NCBI RefSeq assembly: GCF_009674485.1 | Contig: NZ_WKJJ01000014.1 | Coordinates: forward strand, 124,001 to 188,000 | DNA from: Pseudoduganella rivuli | GTDB lineage: Bacteria; Pseudomonadota; Gammaproteobacteria; Burkholderiales; Burkholderiaceae_D | DNA length: 64,000 nucleotides | Direction: 5' to 3' | In this document: one piece after another, positions 33,324-42,908 of the stretch | Numbering within the stretch: the first letter of the stretch is position 1 | How the letters are laid out: each line of letters opens with the position of its first letter | The notes under the pieces: generated by a model | What the model saw: only the letters and a program-made list of their open reading frames with translations | Databases searched by the model: none | What the model was told of the DNA's origin: nothing | Made by a program: the position numbers and the translations under genes

Positions 33324-34563
33324 GGTCGTCCTCCAGCGGCAGGTACCATTGTTGAGGATGCGGGTGACGCAGGAAATCGTGGTGCGAAATGTGCCACGCA
33401 TAGGCGCCGGCCAGCGGGAACAGCAACACGTCGCCGCACCGCACGCGCGCGACCGGCGCATCGAAGGCCAGCACATCTTTCGGCGTGCACAGTTGCCCCA
33501 CCACGGTGACGGGACCATCACCCGCTTGCGGACGCGGCCACGCATAGGGCCAGGCGTCCACCGGCAGCACGTGGAACGGGTGGCTGAGTCCCTGCGCCTG
33601 CGGCGTGCGGAAGTGGTGGGTGCCGCCGCGCACGACAACAAACGTCTTGCCATAGCTGTCCTTGACGTCGATGACTTGCGCCGCATACCAGCCGCACCAC
33701 GCTGAAATGAAGCGGCCCATTTCAAAGCGCAGCGTCACGCCCGGCATGCCGTCGGATTGCAGCACGCCGGACAGCCCGGCGCAAAAGCCGTTCCAGTCGA
33801 ATTGCGCGGCCGGGTCGGTGTAATTGACGCCGATGCCGCCGCCCACGTTGACCTGGCCGACGTCGAGCCGGTACGCCTCGCACCATGCGCGCACCTGGCG
33901 CAGGCAGGCCGCGATCATCGCCAGGTGCGCCTGCGCGTCGAGCTGGTGCGACAGCAAGTGGAAGTGGAAACCGCGCAGCCGCAGTTGCGGATAGTCGCGC
34001 AGGCGCGCCAGGCCGGCCGGCAGCGCGGCGGACGGCACACCGAACGGCGTGGGCCGCCCGCCCATCATCAGCCGCGTCGGCGCCAGCGCATCCAGCGCCA
34101 GGTTGACGCGCAATAGCACGTCCTGCGTGACACCGCGCCGCGCCGCCAGCGCGGCCAGCCGGTCGATCTCGTGCAGGCTTTCCACGTGCACGCACTCGAC
34201 CTGCTGCGCCAGCGCCGCCCCCAGCTCGCTGTCCAGCTTGCCCGGGCCGCTGAAGATCACGGGGCGCTCCGGGAAATGCTGCCGCACCCACGCCAGTTCG
34301 CCGCCCGACGACACTTCGAATCCCGCCACCAGCGGCGCCAACGTATGCAGGATGGGTAATTCCGCATTGGCTTTGACGGCATAAAACAATTCGCAGCCAG
34401 GGGGCAGCGCGGCGGCGACGCCGGCCGCGTGTTCCCGCAGCGCGGGCAAGTCGTACAGGTAGGCGCACAGCGGATCGCCGCCGCCTTCTTCCGTCTGCCG
34501 CGCCAGCGCCGCACGCACATGGGCCGCGGCCCGCGCGGGATCCGGATGCCGGTTCAATACCAT
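33310..34563 (-). CDS. pvsE: PLP-dependent decarboxylase of siderophore synthesis (PvsE-like)
   Basis: 417 residues from MVLNRHPDPARAA, with AAGGAGGAG before the ATG; an upstream extension of the frame lies inside the preceding gene. Fold type III (ornithine/DAP decarboxylase-like): PLP lysine Lys64 in FYAVKAN, GFEVSSGGELAWV, the phosphate loop GGGIGVNY, and LRGFHFHLLSHQ. In the vibrioferrin pathway PvsE decarboxylates the serine residue already joined to citrate, giving the ethanolamine unit; SbnH does a similar step in staphyloferrin B. It starts 10 bp inside the end of the preceding NIS synthetase gene, consistent with coupled translation. Confidence 0.83.
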   Translation of the reverse strand: MVLNRHPDPARAAAHVRAALARQTEEGGGDPLCAYLYDLPALREHAAGVAAALPPGCELFYAVKANAELPILHTLAPLVAGFEVSSGGELAWVRQHFPERPVIFSGPGKLDSELGAALAQQVECVHVESLHEIDRLAALAARRGVTQDVLLRVNLALDALAPTRLMMGGRPTPFGVPSAALPAGLARLRDYPQLRLRGFHFHLLSHQLDAQAHLAMIAACLRQVRAWCEAYRLDVGQVNVGGGIGVNYTDPAAQFDWNGFCAGLSGVLQSDGMPGVTLRFEMGRFISAWCGWYAAQVIDVKDSYGKTFVVVRGGTHHFRTPQAQGLSHPFHVLPVDAWPYAWPRPQAGDGPVTVVGQLCTPKDVLAFDAPVARVRCGDVLLFPLAGAYAWHISHHDFLRHPHPQQWYLPLEDDHAAG

Positions 34564-36359
34564 GGCTCCTCCTTTCCCGCCATCGGGTTGGCCACCGGGA
34601 CATAGGTGGTGGCGCGGTCGGCCCGTTTGAAGAAGCGGTTCAGCAAATTGGTCTTGCCCGGCAGCGGTTCGCCATCCAGCAAGGCGTCCAGGCGTTGCAC
34701 CGACGCCGTACTGCCATGCAGGCGCTGGTAACGCTGCACGTGGCCCCGCACGGTGCCCCACAGGCGCGCTTCCATGGCCCCATCGTCGCCGGCCAGGTGC
34801 ATGACCGCTTCGCAGAAGTTATTGACGAAGAGGCAGTAGGCGATGCGTTGCCAGCCCAGTTCCAGGCTGTACCACAGCGCATTGCGCGCCGCTTCGCTGA
34901 CACCATCGAGTTGCTGGGCGCTGTAGTGTTCGCGCGCCAGCTTGACGCCTTCGAAGTCGCGCAGCCATACCTGGGCGGGCCCCGTCGCGTCGAGCCCCAC
35001 CAGCACGTTCTGCAAATGTGGCTCGAAGATCACGCCATGCTCGAAGTAGCAATACAGCACCGGATACATCAGCAATTCCACGTAGCGTGAGAACCACTGT
35101 TCCACCGCCTCCGCCTGCGCCACGGCTTCGCGCAGCCGCTGCGCGCCATCATCATGGTTGCCGAACAGGGCGCCCGCCAGCAGCGGCGCCACGCCCGGCC
35201 GTACGCTGCCGGACCAATTGCGGCGCAGGATCATGCCGAAACCTTCGCTGACTTCGCGCCCCGCCCCTTCGTCCGCCATTTGCAGGTCCACCGTCATGTA
35301 CGCCGGTTCTTCCAGCACGCCCAGGCCGGGGAAGCGGCTGCGCAGCGACGGCATCAGCGCGCGCATGACGCGGGTCACTTCGAGCGCCCCTTCCAGCTCG
35401 TAATGGGCATTCTTGCGCACGCAATTGGTGATGCGGATATTCAGCGAACACTTGTAGAAATACGGGTTCTCCGGCGCATACAGCGTGCGGATCGACGACG
35501 TCGGGAAATAGTCGCCGCCCTGCGCGCCCAGGTCGCGCAATCGGCCGTCGTCCAGCGCCGCCTGCACGGCCGGCAGCGCCAGCAGGTAACCGGCTTGCCA
35601 CGGATGCACGGGGATCAGCGCATAACCATCGTCGGCCGCCAGCGCGGACGGCGCCTGCGCCGCCACCAGGGCATCGCAAGGCATATCGAGCAGCGACTGC
35701 TGGCGCACGCAATCGCGCCGCACGGCAAAATAATGCAGCGGGAAGCGCGCCCCGGTTTCCGGCGCATGGCGCAGCATGTCGGCGGCGTCCACGCCCTGCC
35801 GGCTCTTCGGCGCGGGGTGGAACGGATGGCCATACAACAGCGATTGCTCGGATTCGATGAACGCCTGTTCCGGGCGCGCGGAGAACGGCGCCGCCCGGCC
35901 ATATTCCGCCAGCGCCGTGGTGACGCCGACGCTGTCGGCAATCTGCCGCATCAATTCATCGTTGTACGGCGTGCCTGTTTGCAGCGCCAGTTCCCGCAAC
36001 AGCGCGCCCGCCAGCGCGCGCCAGTCCAGCAGCACCCACGGCTGCGCTTCGGCCTTGCAATACAGCGGCGAGCGGTAGCGGTAATTGCCGGTCGCCGAAG
36101 GCCGCGCCACCACCACCAGCAGGCGCGCCTGCGATCGCGGCAGGACGATGTGCATGGCGCGCTGCGCGGCGCCGCCCCCATGCAGCGCCAGCCGCACCGA
36201 TTGCGGCCAATCGTTTTGCCCGAACAGCGGCCCCACAGTCAGTTCGCCACGGGGCTGCGCCACTTCGCGGCAATAGCAATTGAGCAGCACTTCCAGTGCG
36301 CGCCGCCCGGCCAGGTGTGCAGCGCGCTGCGCGGCTGCAGTTTGTTTAATCGTTTGCAT
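34554..36359 (-). CDS. pvsD: IucA/IucC NIS siderophore synthetase (PvsD-like)
   Basis: 601 residues. Hallmarks of NRPS-independent siderophore synthetases are in order: GHPFHPAPKSRQG (ATP loop), ALIPVHPWQ, YFPTSSIRTLYAP, KCSLNIRITNCVRKN, then a C-terminal FhuF-like region with FEPHLQNVLV and LRDFEGVKLAREH. The enzyme activates a carboxylate of citrate (or alpha-ketoglutarate) by adenylation and couples it to an amine or alcohol in the cytoplasm. Its position after the MFS gene and before the decarboxylase corresponds to PvsD of Vibrio. The start overlaps the MFS gene by 14 bp. Confidence 0.88.
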   Translation of the reverse strand: MQTIKQTAAAQRAAHLAGRRALEVLLNCYCREVAQPRGELTVGPLFGQNDWPQSVRLALHGGGAAQRAMHIVLPRSQARLLVVVARPSATGNYRYRSPLYCKAEAQPWVLLDWRALAGALLRELALQTGTPYNDELMRQIADSVGVTTALAEYGRAAPFSARPEQAFIESEQSLLYGHPFHPAPKSRQGVDAADMLRHAPETGARFPLHYFAVRRDCVRQQSLLDMPCDALVAAQAPSALAADDGYALIPVHPWQAGYLLALPAVQAALDDGRLRDLGAQGGDYFPTSSIRTLYAPENPYFYKCSLNIRITNCVRKNAHYELEGALEVTRVMRALMPSLRSRFPGLGVLEEPAYMTVDLQMADEGAGREVSEGFGMILRRNWSGSVRPGVAPLLAGALFGNHDDGAQRLREAVAQAEAVEQWFSRYVELLMYPVLYCYFEHGVIFEPHLQNVLVGLDATGPAQVWLRDFEGVKLAREHYSAQQLDGVSEAARNALWYSLELGWQRIAYCLFVNNFCEAVMHLAGDDGAMEARLWGTVRGHVQRYQRLHGSTASVQRLDALLDGEPLPGKTNLLNRFFKRADRATTYVPVANPMAGKEEPWY

Positions 36360-37575
36360 GTCGACTCCGGTTATTCATGTGGAACTGGCTGGAGGCTATC
36401 CACGCGGTGAAGCAGGCTGCGGCCAGCATGGCCACTCCGCCTGCAATGAAAGGGGCGCGCATGCCGGCCGCCTGCACCAGCACGCCGGCGCCCAGTCCTG
36501 CCGCCACGGCGCCCCATTTGGAACTGCTTTCGAACCAGCCGAACGTGCGGCCGGCGTTGCCGCCGTTGACCATGGCGGCGATCAGGCCATGCAGCGCCAG
36601 GTAGGCAGCCGTCATGCCCAACCCCATGGCTACGCGCCAAGCCGCCAGCGCGGGCCAGCCATGCGCGGCGGACCACGCCTGCGCCGGCAGCGCCACGGCC
36701 AGCAAGGCGAAGGCTGCACCCAGCGTCGCCAACAGGCGCGCGCGTCCCAGCCAGCGCGTCAGCGGGATCGCGCACGCCAGGTACACCAGGTGCGGCAGGC
36801 CAAACAGCAGGCTGGCTTGCGCCACGCTGGCCCCTGCCGCTTCATGCAGCCAGGGCACGCAGTACGGGAAGGTCAGCACAGTGGCGAACACGAACAGCCA
36901 TTGCAACGCGTACAGCTGGCGTGCGCTGGCGGCAGGGGCGGATGGCGCGGCCTGCGCCGCCACCGCACCCGCCGCGCGTGCGCCCGCCTGCGGATTGCCG
37001 AACTCCGGCATCCACCAGATGCACAGCGCGGCCGCCAGCGGCAGCAACGCCAGCCAGCGGTACAGCGCCAGCGGCGCTGCCACCAGCGGCAGCGCCACGC
37101 CCAGCGCCGCCGGCGCGGCGAACAGCGCGGCGCGCGCCGACCACTGCATCCACGTCAGGCTGCGCATCAGCGCCGGGCCCTGGACCACGGTGGCCAGGTA
37201 CGCGTTGGAAGCGGAAAAGGTCCCACCCAGCAAGCCTTGCAGCACCAGCGCCAGGGCAAAGGTGGCCGTATCCTGCGCCACGCCGGCCAGCGCGAAGCTC
37301 GCGGCCAGGCCGAACTGCGCGCGCAGCAGCAAACGCTTCTTGCCATAACGGTCCGCCAGCCGGCCCCACCACGGGCTGCTCAAGGCCGTGAAGAACGTCG
37401 GCACGATGTACAGCCAGCCCGCCAGCCATGCCGCGTCGCTGTGCAGCGAGCGGCTGAGGATCAGCGAGAAGAATGGCGGCATGCCCAGCGCGGCGAACGC
37501 GGCGACGAAATGGCACGCCATCACCGCGCCGACGACCCGGGCCTGCCCGGGCCGCACGGCGGCCGGCGCCATCAT
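36346..37575 (-). CDS. pvsC: MFS siderophore exporter (PvsC-like)
   Basis: 409 residues, about twelve membrane helices, with the MFS loop SSPWWGRLADRYGKKRLLLRAQFG between helices 2 and 3 and a cytoplasmic Ala-rich loop near residue 210. It lies between two NIS synthetase genes exactly as PvsC lies in the vibrioferrin operon, and its ATG overlaps the stop of the upstream synthetase (ATGA-type). Export of the finished siderophore through the inner membrane is the expected role. The amino acid sequence alone would only say MFS drug/siderophore exporter. Confidence 0.82.
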   Translation of the reverse strand: MMAPAAVRPGQARVVGAVMACHFVAAFAALGMPPFFSLILSRSLHSDAAWLAGWLYIVPTFFTALSSPWWGRLADRYGKKRLLLRAQFGLAASFALAGVAQDTATFALALVLQGLLGGTFSASNAYLATVVQGPALMRSLTWMQWSARAALFAAPAALGVALPLVAAPLALYRWLALLPLAAALCIWWMPEFGNPQAGARAAGAVAAQAAPSAPAASARQLYALQWLFVFATVLTFPYCVPWLHEAAGASVAQASLLFGLPHLVYLACAIPLTRWLGRARLLATLGAAFALLAVALPAQAWSAAHGWPALAAWRVAMGLGMTAAYLALHGLIAAMVNGGNAGRTFGWFESSSKWGAVAAGLGAGVLVQAAGMRAPFIAGGVAMLAAACFTAWIASSQFHMNNRSRHAND

Positions 37576-39353
37576 GGCTGCCTCAGGAAGTTGGGCGCGC
37601 TGTGGCCGTAGAACTTGTTGACGTCGGCCGCCCCCGTCTCGCTTTTTCCCGCCAGCGTGGCGGCCACCAGCAGGCGCTTCAGGTACAGGCGCTCGTCGTC
37701 CAGCAGCACGCGGCGCGCCAGCGCCGTGTCTTCACCATCGGCGGCCAGCCGCGCCAGGTGCGCCTCCACGCGGTCGCGCACCTGGCGGTACAGCGCGGCG
37801 GGCGGCAACTCCAGCGCGGGCGCCAGGCTTTCCACCGGCGCCGCGATGTTGAGCTGCAAGGTAATCGTGGTGAACATTTGCGCCAGCGGCAGCTCGTCGT
37901 CCACGGCAATGCGCGCGTCGTGCAGCGATGCCACGTGCCGCGCCAGGTCCGGCCGGCGCCCCGCCAGCCAGGCCACGTGGATGCGCGCCGCGTCGTTATC
38001 CTTGAGCAGCAGCCGCAGGCGCGGCCTGCCCTGCGCGCGGTCGAACACCAGCACGGAATTCTGCTGGTTCGATTCCAGCGCCACGCCATAGCGCAGCCAC
38101 AACGTCAGGTGCAGTTCCAGCGTCAAGTCCAGGTAAGCGCCGAACAGCGCGGACAGGTCGCCGCCGAACCAGCGCCGCGCCAGTTGTTGCGCCACCAGGC
38201 CACCTTCCGGCGCCGGGGCCGCCAGCGCGGCAACCGGGACCACGTCGGCGCCGTGCAGCGCTTCGGACGGATAGCGGCGCAGGATATAGCCGAGGAAATT
38301 GCGGCCGTCCGCATGGACGCCGTGGCGCTCGTCCGTCAACAGCACGCGGCCCGCCAGCGCGGGCTCGTCCGCCACAATCGTGCCCAGCAAGGTTTGCACG
38401 CTGTGGCCGTCGGCGATCGTCGAAGGCTTGATGGTGCGGATATTCTTCGCCCCCAGCGTGCGTATCGTCAGCGGCACTTTCACGTGCCACTGCGGCGCGT
38501 CGCACAGCACGACAGTGCGCACGGACAGTGTCGGCAAGACTGTCAGGAACGCGCGCGGCGCACGTATGGCGCTGTGCGCCAGCCCGGCGCCGTCCAGCAT
38601 GGCCTGCAATTCGCCATCCCACACGAACGGGTGCACCGGCATCAGCGCGTGGCTGGCGGCCAGCGACGGGTCCAGGCCGACGTCGGCAAACGCCGGCCAC
38701 GGTGCGGCGGGCGGCGGATGGCCGCTGCCGTGCACCAGCGCGCGGGGCAGCGCCAGCCAGCGCAGCGCAAATGGGCGCTGGTGTTCCGGGCCATAGGCGG
38801 CCAGGTTATCCGCGTCGAAACCCAGCTTGGCGCGCGCGGTCGGATACAGCGGGTGGTCGTGGAATGAAGCAAGGCGGTCGTAATGCAGCAGCGACGCGGC
38901 CCAATCGTCCGGCTGCTCGGGCGGCTGCGCAAACCAGCGGCCGCGCTCCGCATCGGCCAGTACGCGGTGTTCCGCCGCCAGCCTGCACTCATCGGCAAAG
39001 GCGCCAAACAGCGCGGCGCCGTCACCGGCCACGCCGGACGCGAACACGGCCAGCACACCCTCTATCGCATCCAGCGCACGCCACGCGCCATCGGCGCCAT
39101 GCAGGATCGGCCAGCCGGCGCTGCGCCAGTCCTGCATGAACGACGCGGCCTGCACCGGCATCCACAGCACGCCATCGCCCAGGTGCGAGACTGCCAGCCA
39201 GGGACCGGCATGCCCGGATGCCGACGCCGGACCATCGTCGTGCAACGCCGCCTGGCTGACGCAGCCACGGACATCTTCACGCAGCAGCGCATCGAGCACC
39301 CTGGCGGCGATCGTATCTTGCGCCACGGTGCGGTGATCGGTCACGTCCCTCAT
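37572..39353 (-). CDS. pvsB: IucA/IucC NIS siderophore synthetase (PvsB-like)
   Basis: 593 residues. It is diverged from the other synthetase in the operon but keeps the pattern: FHDHPLYPTARAKLGF (ATP loop), LMPVHPFVWDGEL, TLSVRTV, HVKVPLTIRTLGAKNIRTIKPSTI and ESNQQNSVLVF, then LLLKDNDAARIH. The N-terminal 150 residues are variable. It would perform the other amide/ester coupling of the citrate-based siderophore. Overlaps of 4 bp join it to both neighbours (ATP-grasp upstream, MFS downstream), so expression is coupled. The substrate specificity within the pathway is inferred from gene order only. Confidence 0.86.
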   Translation of the reverse strand: MRDVTDHRTVAQDTIAARVLDALLREDVRGCVSQAALHDDGPASASGHAGPWLAVSHLGDGVLWMPVQAASFMQDWRSAGWPILHGADGAWRALDAIEGVLAVFASGVAGDGAALFGAFADECRLAAEHRVLADAERGRWFAQPPEQPDDWAASLLHYDRLASFHDHPLYPTARAKLGFDADNLAAYGPEHQRPFALRWLALPRALVHGSGHPPPAAPWPAFADVGLDPSLAASHALMPVHPFVWDGELQAMLDGAGLAHSAIRAPRAFLTVLPTLSVRTVVLCDAPQWHVKVPLTIRTLGAKNIRTIKPSTIADGHSVQTLLGTIVADEPALAGRVLLTDERHGVHADGRNFLGYILRRYPSEALHGADVVPVAALAAPAPEGGLVAQQLARRWFGGDLSALFGAYLDLTLELHLTLWLRYGVALESNQQNSVLVFDRAQGRPRLRLLLKDNDAARIHVAWLAGRRPDLARHVASLHDARIAVDDELPLAQMFTTITLQLNIAAPVESLAPALELPPAALYRQVRDRVEAHLARLAADGEDTALARRVLLDDERLYLKRLLVAATLAGKSETGAADVNKFYGHSAPNFLRQP

Positions 39354-40558
39354 GCCGCGATCTCCCAGCGCAGGGCCTGGCCGGCGGAGTCCATCGCACG
39401 GGCCAGTTCGGCCGCATTGCCGCCGACGCCGCGCAACACGCCGACGTAATCCTTGTTGGAGTGGCTGAGCGCGATCACGTCGCCGACCGCGCGCAGCGGC
39501 TGGTATTGCAGGCGCACACCATCACTTCGGTGTTCATACGCTTCCGGGCACGCCTGTACAGTACCTTCGGAGAGCGCCGTGAAATAGCGGATATGCGCGG
39601 CGTTGGATGCCCGCTGCAGCGCTGGCAGCGGCTGACCCAGGTACAGCCGCAACACGGTTTCAAACAACGGGATGCCCAGCGTTTCCTGCAACAGGAATTC
39701 GCGGTAATCGCCAATGTTGCGGTAATTGATTTCAATCAGGCGCGGTCCCGTGGGACTCATGACGAATTCCGTATGGCAGGCGCCGAAGCCGACGCCGAAG
39801 GCGCGCACCATGTCCAGCACGCGCGCTTGTGCTTCCGGCGGCAGGCCGGTGCCCCAGCGCGCTTCCAGTTCCACGAAATGCGGCGGCGGCGACAGCGTCA
39901 CTTCGAAGCCGCCCAGCACGCACATATCATGGCCATCGCCCAGGGTTTCCAGCGTATACAGCGGACCCGCGATGTACTCCTCCAGCAGCAGCGGCAAGCC
40001 GGGCTGCGTGGTCCAGATGGCCGCGCACTGCGCTTCCAGTTCCGCCGCCGTGCCGGCCAGGCTGACCAGCTGGCTCGCCACGCCTTCGCGCGGCTTGACG
40101 ATGCACGGGAATGGCGCTTCCGCAGCGAGGCGCCGTACGTCGGCGGCATGGCAAGCCAGCCCGTACCACAGCGGGTCCAGCCCCTGCCCGCGCAGCCGGC
40201 TGCGCATTTCCGCCTTGTTCTTGGCGCGGTACGCGACGTGCCAGTCCTTGTGCGGCAGGCCGAAGTAATCCGCCACCAGCGCGGTGCCCGCCTGCAGGTG
40301 GTCGCTGTTGGAAAACACGGCGGCCGGCGCCTGGTCGCGGCAAGTCAGCATGCCGATCACCGCCAGCGGATTGAATACGTCGCAGGCGACGATGTCGTCG
40401 GGATAGGCCGGCAAATCCGGACGGCTGAAATGCGCGCGGTGGGCATCGGCATGGTCGGTCACCAGCACCACGGACAAGCCCAGCGCGCGGGCGGCCGGCA
40501 GGAAGCCGAGGTTGACGGAGTCGGTTGGCACATGGGCCAGGATGATCAGTTCTTGCAT
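39350..40558 (-). CDS. pvsA: ATP-grasp ligase of siderophore synthesis (PvsA-like)
   Basis: 402 residues from MQELIILAHVPTDSVNLGFL, preceded by AGGGA; first gene of the siderophore operon. ATP-grasp elements: PCIVKPREGVAS (ATP-binding Lys), LPLLLEEYIAGPLYTLETLGDG and the Mg2+ site GPRLIEINYRNIGDY. PvsA of vibrioferrin synthesis belongs to this superfamily, whereas staphyloferrin and achromobactin pathways lack it; its presence is what points to a vibrioferrin-like product containing an amino acid such as L-alanine. Transcription probably starts in the Fur-box region just upstream. Confidence 0.83.
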   Translation of the reverse strand: MQELIILAHVPTDSVNLGFLPAARALGLSVVLVTDHADAHRAHFSRPDLPAYPDDIVACDVFNPLAVIGMLTCRDQAPAAVFSNSDHLQAGTALVADYFGLPHKDWHVAYRAKNKAEMRSRLRGQGLDPLWYGLACHAADVRRLAAEAPFPCIVKPREGVASQLVSLAGTAAELEAQCAAIWTTQPGLPLLLEEYIAGPLYTLETLGDGHDMCVLGGFEVTLSPPPHFVELEARWGTGLPPEAQARVLDMVRAFGVGFGACHTEFVMSPTGPRLIEINYRNIGDYREFLLQETLGIPLFETVLRLYLGQPLPALQRASNAAHIRYFTALSEGTVQACPEAYEHRSDGVRLQYQPLRAVGDVIALSHSNKDYVGVLRGVGGNAAELARAMDSAGQALRWEIAA

Positions 40559-40700
40559 GTTTTTCCCTGAGAGTAGGCACGGCCGGCGTCGCCACCGTGC
40601 TGCATGGTCGACTGGCTGTCCCATAGGGAAATAGCTGGCTGAAGAAAGGCGTTACCAAACAAGCACTATGGCTTGAATGGCAACGATGCAGCCATATTAA

Positions 40701-40715
40701 TGCGAATGAGTCTCA
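40701..40715. promoter_or_regulatory. Fur box 1
   Basis: TGCGAATGAGTCTCA matches the 7-1-7 Fur consensus TGAGAAT-N-ATTCTCA at 12 of 14 positions. It lies in the 265-bp divergent region, nearer to the siderophore synthesis operon (start 40558), and would repress it under iron sufficiency. Confidence 0.7.
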
Positions 40716-40757
40716 ATTGCAATGGCAACTTGTGAAAATGTTCGATGTTGCGCATAA

Positions 40758-40772
40758 TGCTAATAATTCTCA
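40758..40772. promoter_or_regulatory. Fur box 2
   Basis: TGCTAATAATTCTCA fits the 7-1-7 Fur pattern almost fully, the right half ATTCTCA being perfect. It lies 52 bp before the receptor start codon, where Fur would cover that gene's promoter. Confidence 0.75.
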
Positions 40773-40823
40773 TTCAGCAAGCCAGCATCGCCGCCAGCCA
40801 GCTTCCACCACTCGGAACTTGCC

Positions 40824-42899
40824 ATGCGACTCAAAAAAATCCCCCTGGCGCTGCTGCTGGCCGCCAGCCCCCCCGCCTTCGCCGCCGACACCACGCTGCC
40901 TGCCGTCACCGTAACGGCCACTGCCGACACCGCGTACAACCCGTCCTCCACCAGCGCCGCCAAGCTGGACGCGCCGCTGCGCGACATTCCACAGACCGTC
41001 AACGTGGTGCCGCAAGCGTTGCTGCGCGACCAGGGCGCGGCATCGCTGCAGGACGTGTTGAAATCCGTGCCCGGCGTCGGCTTGTCGACCGGCGACGGCC
41101 AGCGCGACCAGGTCACCATCCGGGGTTTTTCCGCGATATCAGACCAGTTCATTGACGGGCTGCGCGACGACGCGCTGTATTTCCGCGACTTGTCCAATAT
41201 CGAACAGGTGGAAGTGCTGAAGGGCCCCGCGTCGGTGCTGTATGGCCGCGGGTCGTCCGGCGGCATGATCAACCGCATCAGCAAGAAACCCGGCGCCGAC
41301 GTCAGCGAAGCCACCTTGCGCGTCGGCAGCCACCACGGCCGCCGCGCCGAAGTCGACCTGGGCCGCCGGCTCGACAGCCCCGGCGCGGCATTCCGCGTCA
41401 CGGGCGCCATCGAGCGCGCCGACAGTTACCGCGACCAGCAATTCCTTGAACGGGAAGCGCTGTCGCCATCGGTGCAATTGCGCCTGGGCCAGGCCACGGC
41501 CCTGCTGGTGCAGGGCGAATACCTGCACGACAAGCGCCTGACCGACTTCGGCATTCCGTCGTACCAGGGCCGCCCCGTGGACGTGCCGGCCAACACGTAT
41601 TACGGCTCCGCACAGGCCGACAAATTCGACTACAGCGAAGCGCGCGTGCATGCGCTGGGCTTCACGCTGGACCACCGCTTCAGCGATACGCTGTCGCTGC
41701 GCAACGCATTCCGCGCCTTCAACTACAAGCTGGACCGCAACAATACGCTGATCGGTTCCGTCAATGAGACTGTAAAAACCGTGTCGCTCACCCGCGGCAA
41801 CGTGCTGCGCGATGAGGATGGCTGGTTCAACCAGACCGAACTGACACAGCGCGTACAGTTCGCCGGCATCGCGCACCAGGTGCTGTATGGCGTGGAATTC
41901 GGCCGCCAGGACAAGGACCAGCTGGTGCGCTCGCAAGCCAACGCGGCCACGGTCTCGCTGTTCAACCCGCAGCCCGCCACGGTGCCGTTCACGGCGGGCG
42001 GCGCCCCGACCGCCAACAGCCTGTCCGAGTTCGGCACCGGCAGCGTCTATGTGCAAGACCTGGCTGCCATTGCCGACCACTGGAAAGTGCTGGCCGGCGT
42101 GCGCTACGACCGCTTCAAACAGGAAACCCACGACCGCCGCGCCGGCCAGCCCGACCTGGCGCGCACCGACCGCGCGTGGAGCCCGCGCGCCGGCCTGGTG
42201 TACCAGCCGTCACAGGAGCAGTCGTATTACGCGTCGTTCAGTAAATCGTTCCAGCCGTCCGGCGAAAACTTCGCGCTGGCCGCCAGCAATGCCGACCTGG
42301 CGCCGGAACGCACCACCAACCATGAAGTGGGCGCGAAAATCGACTTGTTCGGCGGCCGCGCCACGGCAGGCGCCTCGCTGTTCCGCCTCGAACGCACCAA
42401 CATGAAATCCACTGATCCCGCCACCAGCCGCGTGATTTCCATGGGCACGCAGCGCACCGACGGACTGGAACTTACGCTCAGCGGAGACCTCGGCGACGGC
42501 TGGCAAATCTGGTCCGGCTATGCGTGGCTCGATGGCCGCATGGTCAAATCCATCGCCAAAGACGATGGCCAACTGGTGCAGGGCAAGCGTCCCACGCTGA
42601 CGCCGGAACACAGCGCCAACCTGTGGCTGACGAAGGCGCTGGCCGCCAACTGGGGTGTGGGCGGCGGTGTCAATTACGTGGGCGACCGCTTTGCCAACCC
42701 GGGCAACACGGTGACCTTGCCCGGCTATACGACGGCCGATGCGATGGCATACTACCGCGCCCGGGCGCTGGAGCTGCAACTGAACGTGACGAACCTGTTC
42801 GACCGCGCGTACATCAGCTCGGGCCACGGCAGCAGCAAGCACCTGATGCTGCCGGGCGCGCCGCGCGCCGTGCAGTTGACGGCGCGCTACCGCTTCTGA
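40824..42899 (+). CDS. TonB-dependent ferric siderophore receptor
   Basis: 691 residues with signal peptide (MRLKKIPLALLLAASPPAFA) and the plug domain of the siderophore receptor class: LRDIPQTVNVVPQALLRDQ, DQVTIRGFSAISDQFIDGLRDD, QVEVLKGPASVLYGRGSSGGMINRISKKP. The barrel ends QLTARYRF, with the terminal Phe required for assembly. It is divergent from the vibrioferrin-type operon across a region with two Fur boxes, so it is the probable receptor for that siderophore (PvuA/PsuA role). The inner-membrane importer genes (pvuBCDE-like) are not in this window. Confidence 0.9.
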   Translation: MRLKKIPLALLLAASPPAFAADTTLPAVTVTATADTAYNPSSTSAAKLDAPLRDIPQTVNVVPQALLRDQGAASLQDVLKSVPGVGLSTGDGQRDQVTIRGFSAISDQFIDGLRDDALYFRDLSNIEQVEVLKGPASVLYGRGSSGGMINRISKKPGADVSEATLRVGSHHGRRAEVDLGRRLDSPGAAFRVTGAIERADSYRDQQFLEREALSPSVQLRLGQATALLVQGEYLHDKRLTDFGIPSYQGRPVDVPANTYYGSAQADKFDYSEARVHALGFTLDHRFSDTLSLRNAFRAFNYKLDRNNTLIGSVNETVKTVSLTRGNVLRDEDGWFNQTELTQRVQFAGIAHQVLYGVEFGRQDKDQLVRSQANAATVSLFNPQPATVPFTAGGAPTANSLSEFGTGSVYVQDLAAIADHWKVLAGVRYDRFKQETHDRRAGQPDLARTDRAWSPRAGLVYQPSQEQSYYASFSKSFQPSGENFALAASNADLAPERTTNHEVGAKIDLFGGRATAGASLFRLERTNMKSTDPATSRVISMGTQRTDGLELTLSGDLGDGWQIWSGYAWLDGRMVKSIAKDDGQLVQGKRPTLTPEHSANLWLTKALAANWGVGGGVNYVGDRFANPGNTVTLPGYTTADAMAYYRARALELQLNVTNLFDRAYISSGHGSSKHLMLPGAPRAVQLTARYRF

Positions 42900-42908
42900 G
42901 CGTCCCGG

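Noticed and set aside
32556..40558. Siderophore cluster read as staphyloferrin B or achromobactin
   Set aside because: There are only two NIS synthetases, no diaminopropionate genes (SbnA/SbnB-like) and no diaminobutyrate aminotransferase, while an ATP-grasp ligase is present in the PvsA position. The vibrioferrin reading fits better; only the aldolase recalls the other pathways.
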